Positions 1-15,000 of a stretch of DNA of 64,000 nucleotides are shown here, piece after piece; position 1 is the stretch's first letter; each line of letters opens with the position of its first letter. The stretch lies in assembly GCA_964036155.1 (NCBI GenBank), contig OZ038422.1, positions 20,359,201 to 20,423,200 on the forward strand, given 5' to 3'. The notes under the pieces were generated by a model that searched no databases, was not told the DNA's origin, and worked only from the letters and a program-made list of their open reading frames with translations. The translations under genes and the position numbers were made by a program. The stretch is from Diploscapter coronatus. Lineage: Eukaryota > Nematoda > Chromadorea > Rhabditida > Rhabditidae.

Positions 1-3000
1 GCATTACTTATTTAGCAATGATTCAGAAATGAAATTTAGAAATATGCTGAGGCTTTTAAGCCGAGTAGGCTAAAATTAGTAAAATAAAAGAATATGTATG
101 GAAGGAAAAAATGGCCCAGATTATTGCAAATATTTATGCTCCATAACCATTGCCAAAAATGATTTCAAGAAAATATTCTCCTTTAAAAAATTTCATATTA
201 TGGTTCAATACCGTGAAATTTAATTGAGGCCAATGGGCTTCTATCGGAGAGAGCTTCGAACAGAGGAAGACTTCAATTAAAGATTTAAGGTATTCATAAA
301 ATGCTGAATTTCAGATGAATAAGTTTCTAATTCCGCTATTCTAGGTGTTCAGATTTAGTTTAAACGGACTGAACTTTTACCTCTAACTGTAAAAGAATAA
401 GTTACAATTTGAGATTACAAAAATTCCTATTAAATTTTGATAATCGGTTTAATGAAATACGTACGATGTAGAGATGTGGAGATAATTGAACTGATGGAAA
501 TGGAATTGGCAGATGAAAAACGGCAGGAGATGGTTCATTGGTAGTGGCTCAAGCGGGAAGCAGCCTAATCCCACCACATCCCTTCCTTCTCTCCTCTCTT
601 TCCATTCTCTTTATCTCTCTTTGATCCGAAATCCCCTGGCTTACGTTCTCTCGCTCCCTTTCCAACTATAATAATGAGTTCACAAAGGCCCAAGGCCACG
701 TATGCTCTCAATTTGTCAAAAATATTGCATTGAAATTTTATCAATAGATAACTGGAGAAGTTCTAAATTTGATGCTAAACATTAGCGATGATGTAATATG
801 TTGCTATTAGAGTCTATGAAGTCATGAGATTTCAAGTATTCTATAGTTCTTTAGGAGACGTCGAATTGTAATCGTTTTTATTAGGAAAATCGCTGTGATT
901 ATCGAGAAAATATCCCTACATAATAAATGTGAACTGCAATTCTATTCAAATTCAGTCCGCCTCCATTTTCACGAGTTTCGAATTCATTTGGACATTACAA
1001 GAAATGGGCCTCCCAGTATGAAAGATTGAACAACAGAGGCGCGGCTTCTGAATAAATGATTGTAGTCATAGGCAGAGTTTTCAGACCGATTAAAGCAGGG
1101 TAAAAAGAGCTGCTAGGAGGTGGTCGCGCAAAAAGAGTTGAGCGAACTTAGAAAGTAATTTGGGAAACGAGATACGGAAGGTTCAACATGTGTTGAAAAG
1201 TTGAAGATCGCGAACTCATTTTCGGTCCAGGAATTTCTCATTGCTCGCCGTATTTTGCCATTGACGTTCTATAATATGCTCTGCCTATTTGAAAGGGGGA
1301 AGGTTGTGGTAACTGAACGATCTCTGCAAGGGGCAACAGAGCAGAGCATGAAAACAAGAAGACAAGCAAACGATGAAGAAATATAGAAGGAGGCAAGGTT
1401 AAAAAAGTAAAGACTCGGAATGAAAAGGTACAGGTAGAGGGGAAAAGCAGCTGTTTGCACACATTTCGTTGGGTGTTTTTCGGAGGACCGCACGATTGCA
1501 GACGCACTAACAATAAGGAGTGAAGGCTGGAGACGAAGGTCTGTGACCTGACAAGAGACTGCTCAGCATACGTGAGCACATTCAGGATAAGGTAATGCAC
1601 TTTGCACTTCGTTTTTACTCGATTTATTTACAGAAGATCGAAATAAGAGACACATGTCTCAATCGCTCTCGGTTTGCAATGAACTCATTTTGATTACTGT
1701 ATTCATCAGGCTTATTTTGAAAATAGAAATCTTTTTCGAAAGATGGCAGCCGAAAACAAGGACGGATTTGAGTTTGGCGCTGTCGCGACGCGCAGTCCGC
1801 TGGCACAGCAACTGCTAATCAAACAAAAACGAACCGAGCCGAACGCCAACCAACCCAAAATATCCCAGCGCGGCATTGCAAAATAACATTTTCTCGAAAA
1901 ACGAGCAATTTCAAGCGATTGAGAATTTAGAAATCGAGTGTTGTGAGGAAAAATCGACAGGTATTTTTAGGTGAGCCGTATTTTCGAAGAATATGTTCTG
2001 AACTCGCTACAATATTCGGCATTCAAACCTTCAAAATCATATTAGTCGACCCCTCAGTTTTTGTATATTTTTGTAAAATAGATACAAATTCATTTTTAGC
2101 TCTGGCACTTTTTCGAAGAAAAGCCATAGTAGCAAAGATTAAATTCATTAACATTGTGTGGTTAAATCCGAGGAATTTTGAAAACGGAACATCGACAAAA
2201 ACGAAAGCAACTTTGCCAAAATAACGATAGGGGATGTTCCGAACTTCGAGAATTTAGATGCTTAAATTTGGTAGAAAGTTACTATAATCCTGCTGCAGCT
2301 ACTTACGATTCCCTACATACTCGTTCATTTCCTAGTTATAATAAGTTAGATCTTGATGGTCTCCAAATTTCCTCCCCAAACTGAGTCAGTTCATAAAAAA
2401 CACTTTCAAAAACGTGCCTCTTACTGCGCATTTCCGGTACTCAAATAGCCCATTACTTAATTCGACTGATAGTGAGAATTTCTGCATTTTGCCAGCTAGA
2501 AATCTTCACTCCCTTGTAAAAAGTCGTTTATAGAAATATTTTTGTGGGTAACAAAACTCATTTAAGAATTTCTACAAAAATAGTCAATCACATGCTGCCA
2601 TTTGTCTATTCAAATTATATCTTAGAAGTGAGAGCATTAGTTAGAAATGGGCAGATTTCAAAGATTTTCTTTTTAATAGTTAATTATGAAATAAATGATG
2701 AATAGTCAGATCAGCGAAAACGAGATAAATTGAGATTAGCTAAGAATAGACTGTTAAATTTTGGTCTTGAAACGATTAGAGGATATGGGTGGTAAAGCTG
2801 AATATTCCAGTAAGCCTATATTTCGATTCTATCATAAGCATTAGCGAGTCAGACATCATAAAAATGCAGATTTAAATTGTCCCAAATCCAAATGTATTCT
2901 CATTCTTAACTTAAGAAGAGTTTTAAGAAATGAATAAAACACGCAATGAACCGCTGTTAATGAACAGCTAGAATTGTAAAGTCCTGAAAGCATTTCAAGG

Positions 3001-3210
3001 ATTAGGCAGATTTTCTCAAATACGATAAAAAAGTTGAAGCATTGAATAACCGGTGTTTAAAACAGAACCATTAGCAATGTAGTTTCATTTAGAGGAAGAC
3101 TAAATTTCAAAGGTGGAAGGATGATAATAATGATAAATAAATAAATTTATCATAAAGTTTAAGGAATATGCGAGTATTTGTTTACAAGGAATATTAAAAA
3201 TCGTGATAGA

Positions 3211-3574
3211 AGAATTCGTCCATATTTCACCCCAATGGGGTAATCGAATACGCTAATTCCGTATACCAGGTCAAAAGTTGTTGAACGCCTTCTACAGGGC
3301 TACCAAATGATCCGATTTTTTCTTTCCTCTACTGTATGATCAAATATCGAGTTGAGTCTGTGCAATAATGAATCAAAAATTCGAATTTGCGAAATTTGAA
3401 TACATTATGACCATACAGCTTATTATTTGACTTTACAGCTAAGGATATAAGGATAAAATTCGAATAATTTGGTAACCCTGCGGATGTGGAATGCCTTTCA
3501 ATAAATTTGGATCTGATATGCGGATGCTTATATTCGATTACCCTAGTGGGTGAAATATGGACGGGATTCGTTCT
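3211..3574. mobile_element. MITE-like element with ~100 bp inverted ends
   Basis: The segment 3211-3310 recurs in inverted, diverged form at 3475-3574. Both arms share the blocks CGTCCATATTTCACCC, GGTAATCGAATA and ACCAAAT in the same order. The whole is about 360 bp and has no coding capacity. This is the structure of a non-autonomous terminal-inverted-repeat element. I could not define a target-site duplication, so the superfamily is unknown. Confidence 0.6.
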
Positions 3575-3922
3575 CACAATTCAAAATCTTCCCTGATAGA
3601 TTATCTAATGCATGGTCAACGCGAGTTCATTGAGGGCTAATTGTTGATCTACAATTTACATTTCACTATTGAAATAATGAAAATATCAAATACGCACAAA
3701 ATCGAGTTTGAAAAGGTTCGTTAAGCTTATCATGTAAGTTTTGTCTCTATTCATCATTGAATAAATGAGATTTCTGAATTTATGATTTGCGCGAATTGAA
3801 TCATTTTTAATTGAACTAAAGTTCCTATTTCAAAAATCAAAAGTATAGACTTCAAAAATTATCAGATTCCAAGAGCGTAACAGTTATTGAGATCCCTTAC
3901 GTTTATAAATAAAGTATGTAAA

Positions 3923-3982
3923 TCAGAGGCGCATGAAGTTTTGATTTGAAAATTTTCGAAGTCGAAGTTCGTGCACTCCTGA
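3923..3982. repeat. short hairpin repeat, copy 1
   Basis: This ~60 bp unit has complementary ends (TCAGAGGCGCAT and GTGCACTCCTGA) around a core containing AATTTTCGAAGTCGAAGTTC. A second copy with the same ends and core lies at 52972-53036, inside an unc-16 intron. Confidence 0.55.
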
Positions 3983-6900
3983 TGTAAATGTTATGAAAGA
4001 ACGAATAAAACAATGATTTTAAAAATGCGCATTGTGGAATAGGCTAGTGATTACATTTGCCTTTACCCCATATTAGCATTATTTTATATCGAAAAGTTGG
4101 TTGAAAAAGGTTGCACGCATATTCGCCTATTCATGCGATTCGCATCGTTTTACTTTGCGTGGTGAGTCCTGGCAGAACGATAATCTGCTCGGAAAAGGGA
4201 GAGAAGATGCCTGCGCCAAAGGTTTCCATTCTATCTCACATTTTCATTTTCGCTCTCCGCTTTTTTCGAGCAAAAAATTCAAATTGTTTTCAAATTTCGA
4301 CTAAATAATATTCACATTGGCGCATTAATGAAGCCTGTCTAATGATCAGATCCAATATGAACTCTTGTTTCTTAGATTTCGCACGTCGCTTCAATAAAAA
4401 AGTCGACTTCATCAGCACATTTCATCAAGCTTATCGACGATAGCTATCGAACTTATTTTTGTCTAGATTCAAAATGACTATGAATTTCATCATAGAGATG
4501 ATATAAATTTGTCGTCTCAAAGTACACAGATTGTTCTTAAGATGCGGGGGGATTTAGCCATAAAATGAGTTCGTCTGAGAGCGAACACAACTCGAAAAGA
4601 TACAAATCTATTCAAATAGGTATCTATTTCCTAGTATTCAATTGTACCAGAAGAAAGTTTGAATCATTTTTGCATCAAATTGTATATGATGCGGGGGATT
4701 CTCTAGAACTCGCTAGAAGTTAAAGGTCAGCAAATCCGAGTGAAAAGAATTCGAAGAAAATACAAGCTTATAAATGGCGATGTAGTCTTGAATTAGAGTG
4801 AGTTCATATTTGAGAAACATTTTCGTATCTTCGCATCAGCCATAAAGCTATTAGGAAATCACGAAAAACCATTTCCTCGTTTGAAGACTTTGACTCTGGC
4901 GTCAGATATGAAAAAACCGAGGCCACACTCGCGTTTCGCTTTTAACCTCCTCTAATTAAGCCCAGTGCAGAAGGAAGAAGTGTTCTCGCAGAGACAAAGC
5001 TACAGTATGACTGAATGATTGAATCGAAATTGAGTTATGCAGAAATAGCATGCGGTTGGTCAGCAGAATGCAGAGAAGTGGGAATAGCAAATAGCAGAAG
5101 AAAGCTACAACCAGATGGGTGGCCGCATGAAGACAAAAAGTGTGCATTTGAAAATCTTTGAAATCATCTAACTTCTGCCTCCATTTTCCGTGTTATATAC
5201 GCCCATACATCGCATGCAAATTGCCACATTTCTGGTGTTATTTTGTATATTCGATTCGAGATGGAAACTCGCTTTCATCCGGACAAAAACGATTTGAAAA
5301 GAATCGAAAAACGGCTGTCAGCTATGAAAATGCACAAGGAATAAAGAAATTGAACATGGCATTTGAAATAGAAATTCGGAATTCGGAATGTGCAAAGAGT
5401 TGTGCCACAAAGCTAGACGCTGATTGTCAAGGATTATAGGGGGCATGAAATAGCGATTTCCGAGAAATTCGGTATTTTTTATACTCAATATCGTCAGAAA
5501 ATGTGATAAATGTAGCATAATGCAAGTTTAAAAAAAAACATAAATAAGCCGTGTGTAAATATAGTGAATAGCATTATGTAACAAAACTTATCAAGAGTGT
5601 AAGTGCAAGATTAAAAATGAATAAATCAGGATGATGAACTCTTTGTCGAGATATGAATAACGCAAGTAGACGCTTACGGTTAGCAAATATTTGTACATCA
5701 AAAAGCTATTATGAGGATTTTTAAAAACTCCCAAGAAGATTTACATCTGGATGTTATGGCAAAAAAAAAAAAAAAATACACATTCCCCTGTAAGTAGCTT
5801 AGGGAGCGCGTGGAAAAACGAAGTAAATTAGCAGAGTTGAGGATGCTTGATGGGCTCAGAAAATCACGCAGCTCAACGATTAAGCAGGCGAATTTACTGA
5901 TAATAAGCAGATAAGATAAGCAGCTGAAGCAAATCAGCGGGCTGTCTTCCCTCTGAGGACGGAGCTGATTCGCCCGGCTTAGCTCCGGATTCTCCCTGAC
6001 TTAGCCAGACTACGTGAGATATAAGTCGCTTGTATAACGACACGAAAATCCCCCCCACAAATTGGAAAGAACCGAAAGCGACAGATTTAAAATGGATTGT
6101 TGAAATTTAGATGAAATCTATTCTGGGAACGGACGAACCGACAAGGATATTTGGGATAGTCGAGGGTTCGACACTTTACAAGTCTTATAAATCCGTCTTT
6201 AGAAATTCAAATTAGATTAAAATTTTACCTGGGTTCCCAAGAATAAAAGGCTGAATTTGGCGATAATATCATTTTTCTTACAAAGCGGTAAATAGGAATT
6301 CGTAAATTTAGCAAATCGCTGATGTTAACAAACAATAATTCAAAAAATAATGTAAGTGGTGAAAATTATAGCCAAAGGAGAATATGATACGACAAAAATG
6401 TACTTGTGAAGGCGGCTACTTGTAAGGAAAGTTGGAGGAGCTGAAAGCAGCGAACACGCCCATTTGAGCAGATCGCACAGACACATGGAATAGGGCAAAT
6501 CACAAAACAAAAACGGGAATATTTTCAATCTCTAATCTCCGAATCTCACTACAAGTGAATGACTGATAGAGAAATGAGAGTGGAAAGAAGATCCGAGGAA
6601 ACCCCGAATGCACCACATTCTGATGTATAAAAATATAGCCACATGACTCTTGAAATTTGCTGAAAAATAAGCTAAGTCCATGCAGCGATAAAACTGAACT
6701 TCGATTCCGATAACTTTAAGAAAATTCATGATAGTTGAAAATCGAGTTAGTTCCGATTCGATATTTTCGAATTTTCATTCCATATCGTCAGATTCCAAAG
6801 CTACTGTTGCAGCTTTATTTGTGCAAAAATTGTACTTTCTGAATGCCAAAAGACGCAAAATTCCTGCTTTTTGCTGCAAGGATTATCTCACTTTCGCTAG

Positions 6901-9900
6901 GGAAAATGATGAAAATTACGCAACTCTCAAATGTTCATCCCGAGGAAAGGTTACATTGAATTTAGACTAGATGCAAACATTAGTTCAATAAGTAAGTATC
7001 AATATGTACACTTGTACGTTATTCGAAAAAAAAAACCATCTGGATATAAGCTGCCCTCACATCTTCATGAATAGCAGTTACAGTATGCCAATGAATAAGT
7101 GTGCTCACGTGTAGGCTGATCCTAAAATTCCTTGAATAAGCTAAATGCGCCTCTTTTCGGAGTTCGGTTTGCGTTTGAGAATGAAAATAATAATTGTAAA
7201 TTTGTTGAAAATAATCAAATATTCGTTAGTATTTAGGCAGGATCAGCCAAAATTGAAAAGCTATAAGACTTTGCTCATTTTTCCACGATTATTTGCTTAT
7301 TGTCAACCGTTTTCACATTGCGCAGCTCCAAGTAATGGAAAGGAAAGAAAACAGTGAAGAGCAGGCAGAAAATGAGAAAGAGAGAAGGGAGAAGCTGCGT
7401 TTGGAAATGGGCAATAATTTATGAGAGCAGAACGGCTATTTGCCTGTGCCTAAGAAGATGCGCGGCTCATCTCAAAAACGCCTTACTTCTCTAAATATTT
7501 TGGTATTTCATTTCATTGGGACAAAAGGGGTTACTTCAAATTTGAAATATGCAGCTGAATTTAGATGGATCTCAATAGAAATAAGATAAATTGTGCTTTT
7601 GTATCATATGATTTTTGCATCAATGTGTTCTATTTTAGACCCATTATGTTCTGCATACATTCAGTTTACAGTATGACGCAAAATGTCTGGTCAATAGTTT
7701 GCAATCAAATCAACAAAGATTATGCAAAACCCTAAACAAGGAATCATTTCTGGGATTATTAGGAAATTCTAAATGTCAGGATATTAGTCGAAAGCTCGAG
7801 TTTCGTCAATGAATTCTCTGTGTATGCAGGAAGATATTTTCCCAAGGTTTCGTAAGGCATTGCGTATACGCGGAAAAATCTCAGACAATAGAAAATAGAC
7901 TATTATTTACGTAGAAATAAATAATTCGAGGGAATTAGCGAAATGAGTTAAATGGATTTAGAGCCAATCCAAATCTCTGTCCATTCAAATGATCTGTCTG
8001 ATTCTCTTATCACTCAAACTCCTCTCGTCATGTGCTTTCCTGCATCCTGCTAGCCCAAACCAGGGATTATCCAAATGTCTTCCTTTTTCGTTCCGTTTTT
8101 ATATTTCCACTTTCTATATATTTTAACATCCTAGCCTCGCATATTTTTATCATTGGGTCCCCGAGAATTTTTGTGGGATGATCCCTTCAACATATCATTT
8201 TGTTTACTTATTTTTGGTGCTTAATTTAAAACTGGGGCGATTTTGATCCAACTCAATTTCGCTTACAAAGGATAATCAGAGATAAATTACGATAATCACG
8301 AACAACATTCGAAAAGTCAAGTCCTAGGTTTTTAAATTCCTAAAATAAAAAAAAAATATATATATAGAGATTAGAAAAAGTGTATGGTTTCATGCATTCG
8401 AATTAGAGAACGTAGCTTGAACGTCTATACATTAAAGATTAGCTGTCAGAGAGCATTTGAACACGTACTCACAGGCAGGTTCGGTGCAAATCTGCCTAGC
8501 ATATTCAAATTCAAACGGTCTGCCTCGTTTCAGCCGTTATCAGCCGGAAACTTGCAAAATTCAAGGAAAACGAATAGAGGCCGCTGCGCAAACAACTCGC
8601 ATGAATTGGACTTGATCAATCAGCACGTTCAAAATATCTAGGACTCGAAGATTATTTCCGGCAAATTTGTGCTTTTTAATACAGCTACAACCGAATTCTG
8701 GATATCTTGCAAGTCGAGAGATCAAATGTTTATCCAAATGTTGGATTAAAAGTCGCCAGTAATCTTAGAATGCAAGACTATTTGAAGAAGATAAAACATT
8801 CTGAGTGCGAATGAATGTGTGGCTTTCTGAGACTGAACAGACTTTTTGACCTACAGAATGGGCTATTTTCTCACGATAATTACACAGAGACAACACACAA
8901 ATTATTATCATGCAAATCAAAGAATACGGTAAGCAAAAAGTTGAAAAGTTGAGAAGAAATGACGCATAGAACAAAGGAAATTGGAATTGGAACCTACAAA
9001 CTTATGAAAGACTAACTTTCAAATGAAACCGTTATTTTGTACTATTGTTAAAAGAAAAAGTTAAATATGTAGTACAAAATATCATTCATTTTCAATAATT
9101 CGTAGAAGTATCCAACAAAGGAGCTTTTTTAGGGCCCGTAGAATTTCGGGACAAAAATAGATGTATCTGAAAAAGCAAAAAATTCTGAGTGGATTGATGG
9201 AAAATTTTCAATAAAAATGAATGCACTAAGTCTAACTGCTGCTGACAGTCAGTGGGAAGGTTTACTGAAAATAAGGCACCTGCTGCAGGTATTTATCTTC
9301 GTTGAGCAAACTACATCAATCCATTCGGAATTTTTTGCTCTTTCAGACATGCCTACTTTCGCCCCGAAGTTTCACGAAATCCTAAAAAGGTTCCCTTGTA
9401 AAGTCAGAAATAATGAAACTCATTAGGTGTTCGATCATGAAATGCCATTTAGAACCGATTTTCTGATAGGCAATTCCCCAAGCTGAATAAACTTGTAGAG
9501 GGCGAAGTGTAAGTTCAAAAATGGGTGCGAAGCTTTTGTTCCTTTTTCTGAAAGCGCATCGAGTTGCGATTTGAGCCTAAAGCGCCTGTCCCAAAATGTC
9601 ATCCATTTGTCGCTGATTTATCCATACATTTTTCATAAAGGATTTTTACTGATGAAATAAAATGTACTCCTAATCTCAATTTTTCACTTCAGGATAAGGG
9701 ATATTAGAATTCCTATTATATTTAAAGGAAAAGATCAATTTCGGTAACAATAATTTGTATATGCGGAGAACAAATCCTATTGTACTTTCGATAAATTAAA
9801 AAAATACTAACACCTCGGATATGGATAGAGATATTCAAACTTCAGCTTCAAATTAACTGCAATGTACAGTTAAAACTTTAAAAAATGACAGTGAAAATGA

Positions 9901-11161
9901 AGCTCGATTTTTTATCCTCGTACATTTCTGGATATTAATGAGAAGCTTCATGATCTTACGCAGATTCGCATTATGAAGATTACTGTAATGATGTAATATT
10001 AGAGAGGAGATGAACTTTGCATACTTCATCGTTCATGATTTTCTTGTTGACTTTACGTCCAAATTGAAGAAGGCTTTGTCTATATTTTCAAAGGAATGTG
10101 AATGCAATGCGCGATGTGCAATGTGCAATGATACAGTGCTGCTGCTGCTGCTCGTTTTGAGCACATAAAAACAGGCCTTTTTCGGACACAAAACAGAAGC
10201 AGAAGGAGCAGAAAAGTGGCTGGGTCATTTTCAGCCTGCAAACATTGCAACTCTCCTTCGCTCCTTTCGCCTTCTCCCTTCCATTCCGTTCCTTTTTCGG
10301 CTCACTTTCCAACTCTTCTCAGCCTCTCCCCATTCCCTCACTCTTTCAGCCCGACATGCTCAACAGGAGCGGGTCTAAACGCGCGCGAGACCCCCAGAAA
10401 ATAATCCCCGAATCAAAGAGGAAAAAACGATCTGAACTCGAGAAAAAACGCGCGTTCTTCTATTGTAAGACGGGCTGCTGCGCGCACAAAGTGAGCTGCA
10501 AAGAGTATCAGAAACCGAGCAGATGAAGGGATGAAAAAGTGCGAGACTGGAGAGGTGCAGAGACTGCACTGCGACAAAATGGATGAAGAAATGAACGACG
10601 AATGAAGAATGTTTTGACTCGAAGACGAAGACTGTAGACACGATGCAATGCAAAACACTGTCTAAAGGGTAAAGGGTATGAGGGAAAGCAAAGAAGAGGG
10701 AAGGATTCCGTATATCTCATGCCTATGGCTATGTCACTATGTCGTAACTCTACTCTCTACTTTTTGGGGTTAAAGGAGAGTCTACCAACTGGTTGCATAC
10801 ATGTAGCCCATGTAGCATAGCGACAAACAACTTAGGAAGCAGAAACACAGAATGAAGCCGATGAGGGAGAGAGTACGTCTGGACAAGTAGAGGTTGAGAG
10901 AGGATAGAGAAAAGACGGAAAGTCGCAAAGCGCAAAACAGTCAGGGCCAAATACAGGAATAGGAAGGGCTAGACAGAAGGGGGCATATCCCCCAGTGTAC
11001 ATGTTGCAAAATAGATGAAGCAACTGGAATGATACATGCCAAATCAGCAAATCTTGAACAACAGCTTGTTCCATTCTGACAAATCTGACAGTTTCAGTCG
11101 TTCAGTCATGAAGATGGAGATGGAGATCAACTGTCAACAACTCTCACTCATAAAGCTAATT

Positions 11162-11202
11162 TGACTTTGACTTCGACTTCGACTTCGACTTTGGCTTCGA
11201 CT
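11162..11202. repeat. TTCGAC short tandem repeat
   Basis: Six-base units of the form CTTCGA and CTTTGA are repeated about seven times with small variations. It is a simple repeat and lies in no coding frame that I can support. Confidence 0.7.
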
Positions 11203-12031
11203 ACTCTTTCTCATACAATCACAAAGACATAATAAGCAGAAGATGGGATGAATTGTTTCTTGACAAACGATTATGTCTGAATTAGAATGAAAGTAAATCT
11301 CATGTCTATCTTCATCAAATTACGCTGATTGCAGCATCTTATGCTGGCTTTATCAAATGTTTGTCAATTCTAAATTGAAACCTAATGCGATCTAAGTTAT
11401 CTCTTTATAGAATCAAAACATTTATCAAATCATCTTACGAAGTAAGGAATCCCTCTCGCGGATATGGGACTAAATAAGCATAAGCAGCTCGGCAGATTAC
11501 ATAAAGCTACTACAGAAGGGCCGATCAGATGATAAGCCTATTCATCAGTAAACGAGGAGATGATAAACCAAAACAGATCCAGACAAATGAGCAACGAAGG
11601 GGCCATAAATGGAATGAAAATGGAGATGGAATGGATAGGGCTTAATTATAGACGAAGGATGAGATTGGAGTGTAGAGGGAGAGCAGAAACGAAACCCCCG
11701 GTCTGGCTTTGTTGGGGGGAGATTTGAAGATGCTCGAGAAAATGACTGAAGATTGCACTGATTGCTAGTGATAGGGGGACAGAGAAGGGAGGCAGAACAA
11801 AAACAAAGAGAGAGAGGAGAAGGATGAAAATGAAAACGGAAAATGAGCCGACTTCCAAAACGAGGCAGGTCAGCCCAGGGCCTCTCCAGGTTGACTCCTC
11901 TCTCTCTTCTCTCCCTCCTCTTCAAATTGGAAAGTGATGCTGCAAGGCGATCACACAAATGCTAGGCTCAAAGAAAGACTGTCCACAGTGAGTCGTTCTT
12001 CCTTTTTCTTCCCAACGAACTTTTCTCTCGT

Positions 12032-12048
12032 CCTCTCTCTCTCTCTCT
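12032..12048. repeat. CT microsatellite in a pyrimidine tract
   Basis: An uninterrupted CT dinucleotide run lies within a longer pyrimidine-rich stretch (about 11995-12062). Confidence 0.7.
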
Positions 12049-15000
12049 TTCTCTTTCTTTTTGAAAAGTAGCTATTTTGTATTATGACATGTGAGGAAGT
12101 ATGTAGGTACTGCATTCTTTTTGCAACTCGCTTTTGCGCAAGTCGTGCTCCTTCTTCTCCTCGCTCTTTCCCTCCTCCTCCTTTTCGTTATCAATTGCGA
12201 AATTAGCTTACATTGCGCATTTTATTTCTGCCGGGAAGAACGACTCATTGTGTCTTCTTTCATTGTCTCTAGCAATAAGGCGAGCCGGGCGCCAAACAAG
12301 GCGCGGAGCTGAGCTGGTGCGCTGCTGTGCGATGTGTGGGATGAGTTCGACCACAACACCTCAACTCCTCATACACGGACACGGACGGTTCTGCTTAAGC
12401 CGATCAGAAGCTCAGGACGAAAGACAATGGTCGGTAGAAAAACATCTGCAGGATGAACAGAGTGAAACGGAGTTAAAACAGGAGAATGATCAGAGTTCAG
12501 TCTTGGTATATTTGTAACTAACTTTTCAATACGCACAACTCTTAAATGTTACCTAAGTTTTCACATGTTCTTTACCTAGTCGTGCTGACAATATTCACAA
12601 ATTATAATAGTTCCACTTCGGACAGAAATACAACTAGCCTCGGAGCTCTAGAAAAGAACTTGAAATTTAGAAATCGAAGAAATAAGAAGCTCGGAGAAGA
12701 TTGCGAAAAGTTCAACTTTTCTCTTGTTTTCCTTTCTGCACTTCCTGTCGCCCACAATGATATGTGTGCGTGAACAGTTGCGCAACTCCCTCTCTCCTTC
12801 TACCGAACATCTGTGCATATGCGTTCTTCAATTCAATCATTTCAATCGTATTTCAATGCCTCAACGCATATCCCCTCTTCATTATCCCTTCCCTCCATTT
12901 GGATGTTATTCACTCCAGTCATCTTCATCTTCAAGCTTCCCCTTCCCCCACTTACCCTCATTCTCCCTTCCTCCTTTCTCTTTAGGTTTGCCAACACCAA
13001 AACAGTCTCCTCAGCCAGCGACTTGCAACTGGAATCCCCCTGTCAGATTCCCATTGCCCCAGGCAAGGCGATGCGCACCTCGAAAACATCGCACAATTGC
13101 AGAACAGACAGACAGACAGACCGACTGACTGCAATGCAAAAGCAACATCCATCAATCGCTTCGAACACTTTCACCCAAAATGAACAGATACAGGATTTTT
13201 GGGAATAAGATTATACTAGAGGAATTTCATCGAACAATTTCTTCTAGAAAAAAATCTAAAAAACGATATTGGAGCAAAAGTGTAAAGGTAGATGGAATAG
13301 GAACAAGACATATTGGTTGTATGGAATTAGTGAATTGAGCAGTTCAGGTAGTAAGCAGCTTATTCGAGCAGCTTGGATTGCCTCTTCTGAATTCATCCCT
13401 GCGGCCCCTTCCATCTCCAAATTCCCGCTGAATTCCCTCGGATAATGCTTCAGATTGCAGCCTAATAAGTCGATTGCAGCGGGTAAATCCCAGGCCAAGC
13501 GCGCATCCTTAGTCTTGATACTTCACAGGACACAGACGACTGCACACATAAGAAAGCATTCCGAATCGAAAGCTGATCTTCTTCAGATAATAAATCCGCA
13601 GCACTCCTTTCTGTCTTTGTGAAAATATCCCAAAACATTTCTCAGTACTTCTAATCCTCAAAACGAAATGCGTTCAAAAGTAAGGGGGAGCAAATTGAGT
13701 GAGGGTGGCAGAAATCACTGAACAAACGATAAATTTTCGCATTTCACGGACTCATCATTAAACCGTTTTTCATCTTCTCTTCTGTTTTTTGCCAACCAAC
13801 AGCAATCTCTTGATTTGAGAAAGTATAGAAACGATAACTGTTTTTGCTATGGAAGGGAGAAGGAAGAAAAGGTAAGTTTACTAGAGAGAATAAGAAAATA
13901 CAAGGCAATGGAATGATGCAGTGATGAGCGTGGAGAGAAAGAGATAGAAAATGAGTGGAAATAAAGAAATGACTGGTACAGTATGGGAAGGTCATCATAA
14001 CTTGACAACTCACTGACTAATGACAAATTATTTTGAATTCGATCCGAATTCGAAAAAAAAAGCAAATCCATAAGAAAAGCTGAGATATTGAGAAATTGAT
14101 ACAAAAAGTTGCACGAATTTGTGAATCCGAAAATCGCACCGACAGTTGAGGTCAGGCTGAATCAATGTGAAATGCGAGAAAACACGATACCGTATAAATT
14201 GATTGATGAAACTTGGAAAAAAATAGCTAGATAAATAGGTTGCGATAAAAAATAAAAGAAAAAGAATGTTCTTTCAAATAGATACAACAAATTTGTTTAA
14301 AATGTCATCCTATTCTGTATAGTGACAATTGTGACATTTAGAAATGGATTCGATGATAAAGAGGTGATAAATTCAAAGTAAAATGCGCTTAGATTATGAG
14401 TACATTAAAATAGTTTCGAGTCTGTAAGCTCCGTCTACTTTGTGAAGCAAAAACTGCTTATATTGTTTGTTCCTCGTTAATTATTGCATTAATTAGGCAA
14501 TTTTCTTCTATCAATATTCAAATGAGCATATGGGAGAACGATTTACATCATTAAAATACTTTAAAATCAGTTCAGAACTGTTCGAACATTAGTCGCCAAG
14601 AAAATTTCGAAAAAACGAATTTGTGAAACTCCAGTGAAGTTCCACTCAAAAGCACCTAATATATCCTTGTAGATCTGAATGTGTTGCATATTTTACAACA
14701 AAAATGCTCGACGCAACACTTGTTTGAAAGTCGCCATTTTCGAAAGTACGCAATGCACAGCTCTTGATAGGTGCATCAGTTTGGAAAAAAGAAAAACTGC
14801 TCATTGCTTCCCAAAATAGACCTGATTCAATGGCATAGGTTTTAAAACGCTATCTTCAATTTTGCGAAATCACTTGCGGGCCCTAAAATAGTTACGTAGA
14901 ATGAAGTACAGTTCAAGAATCGTGTTCACAGTCCTTTTCCTCCTAACTCGACTAAAAGCTTTCCGTTCCATTGTGTCATTTCCAACTTAGGCTCCAGAGA

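Noticed and set aside
10088..13208. Many overlapping open frames of 60-137 codons
   Set aside because: They are translations of pyrimidine-rich or purine-rich tracts on both strands, rich in Ser/Phe/Leu/Pro or Lys/Glu/Arg, without motifs.
13256..13498. 80-codon minus-strand frame starting MAWDLPAAIDLLGCN
   Set aside because: Its composition looks protein-like, but I could find no adjoining exons, splice signals or family resemblance, so I do not call a gene.
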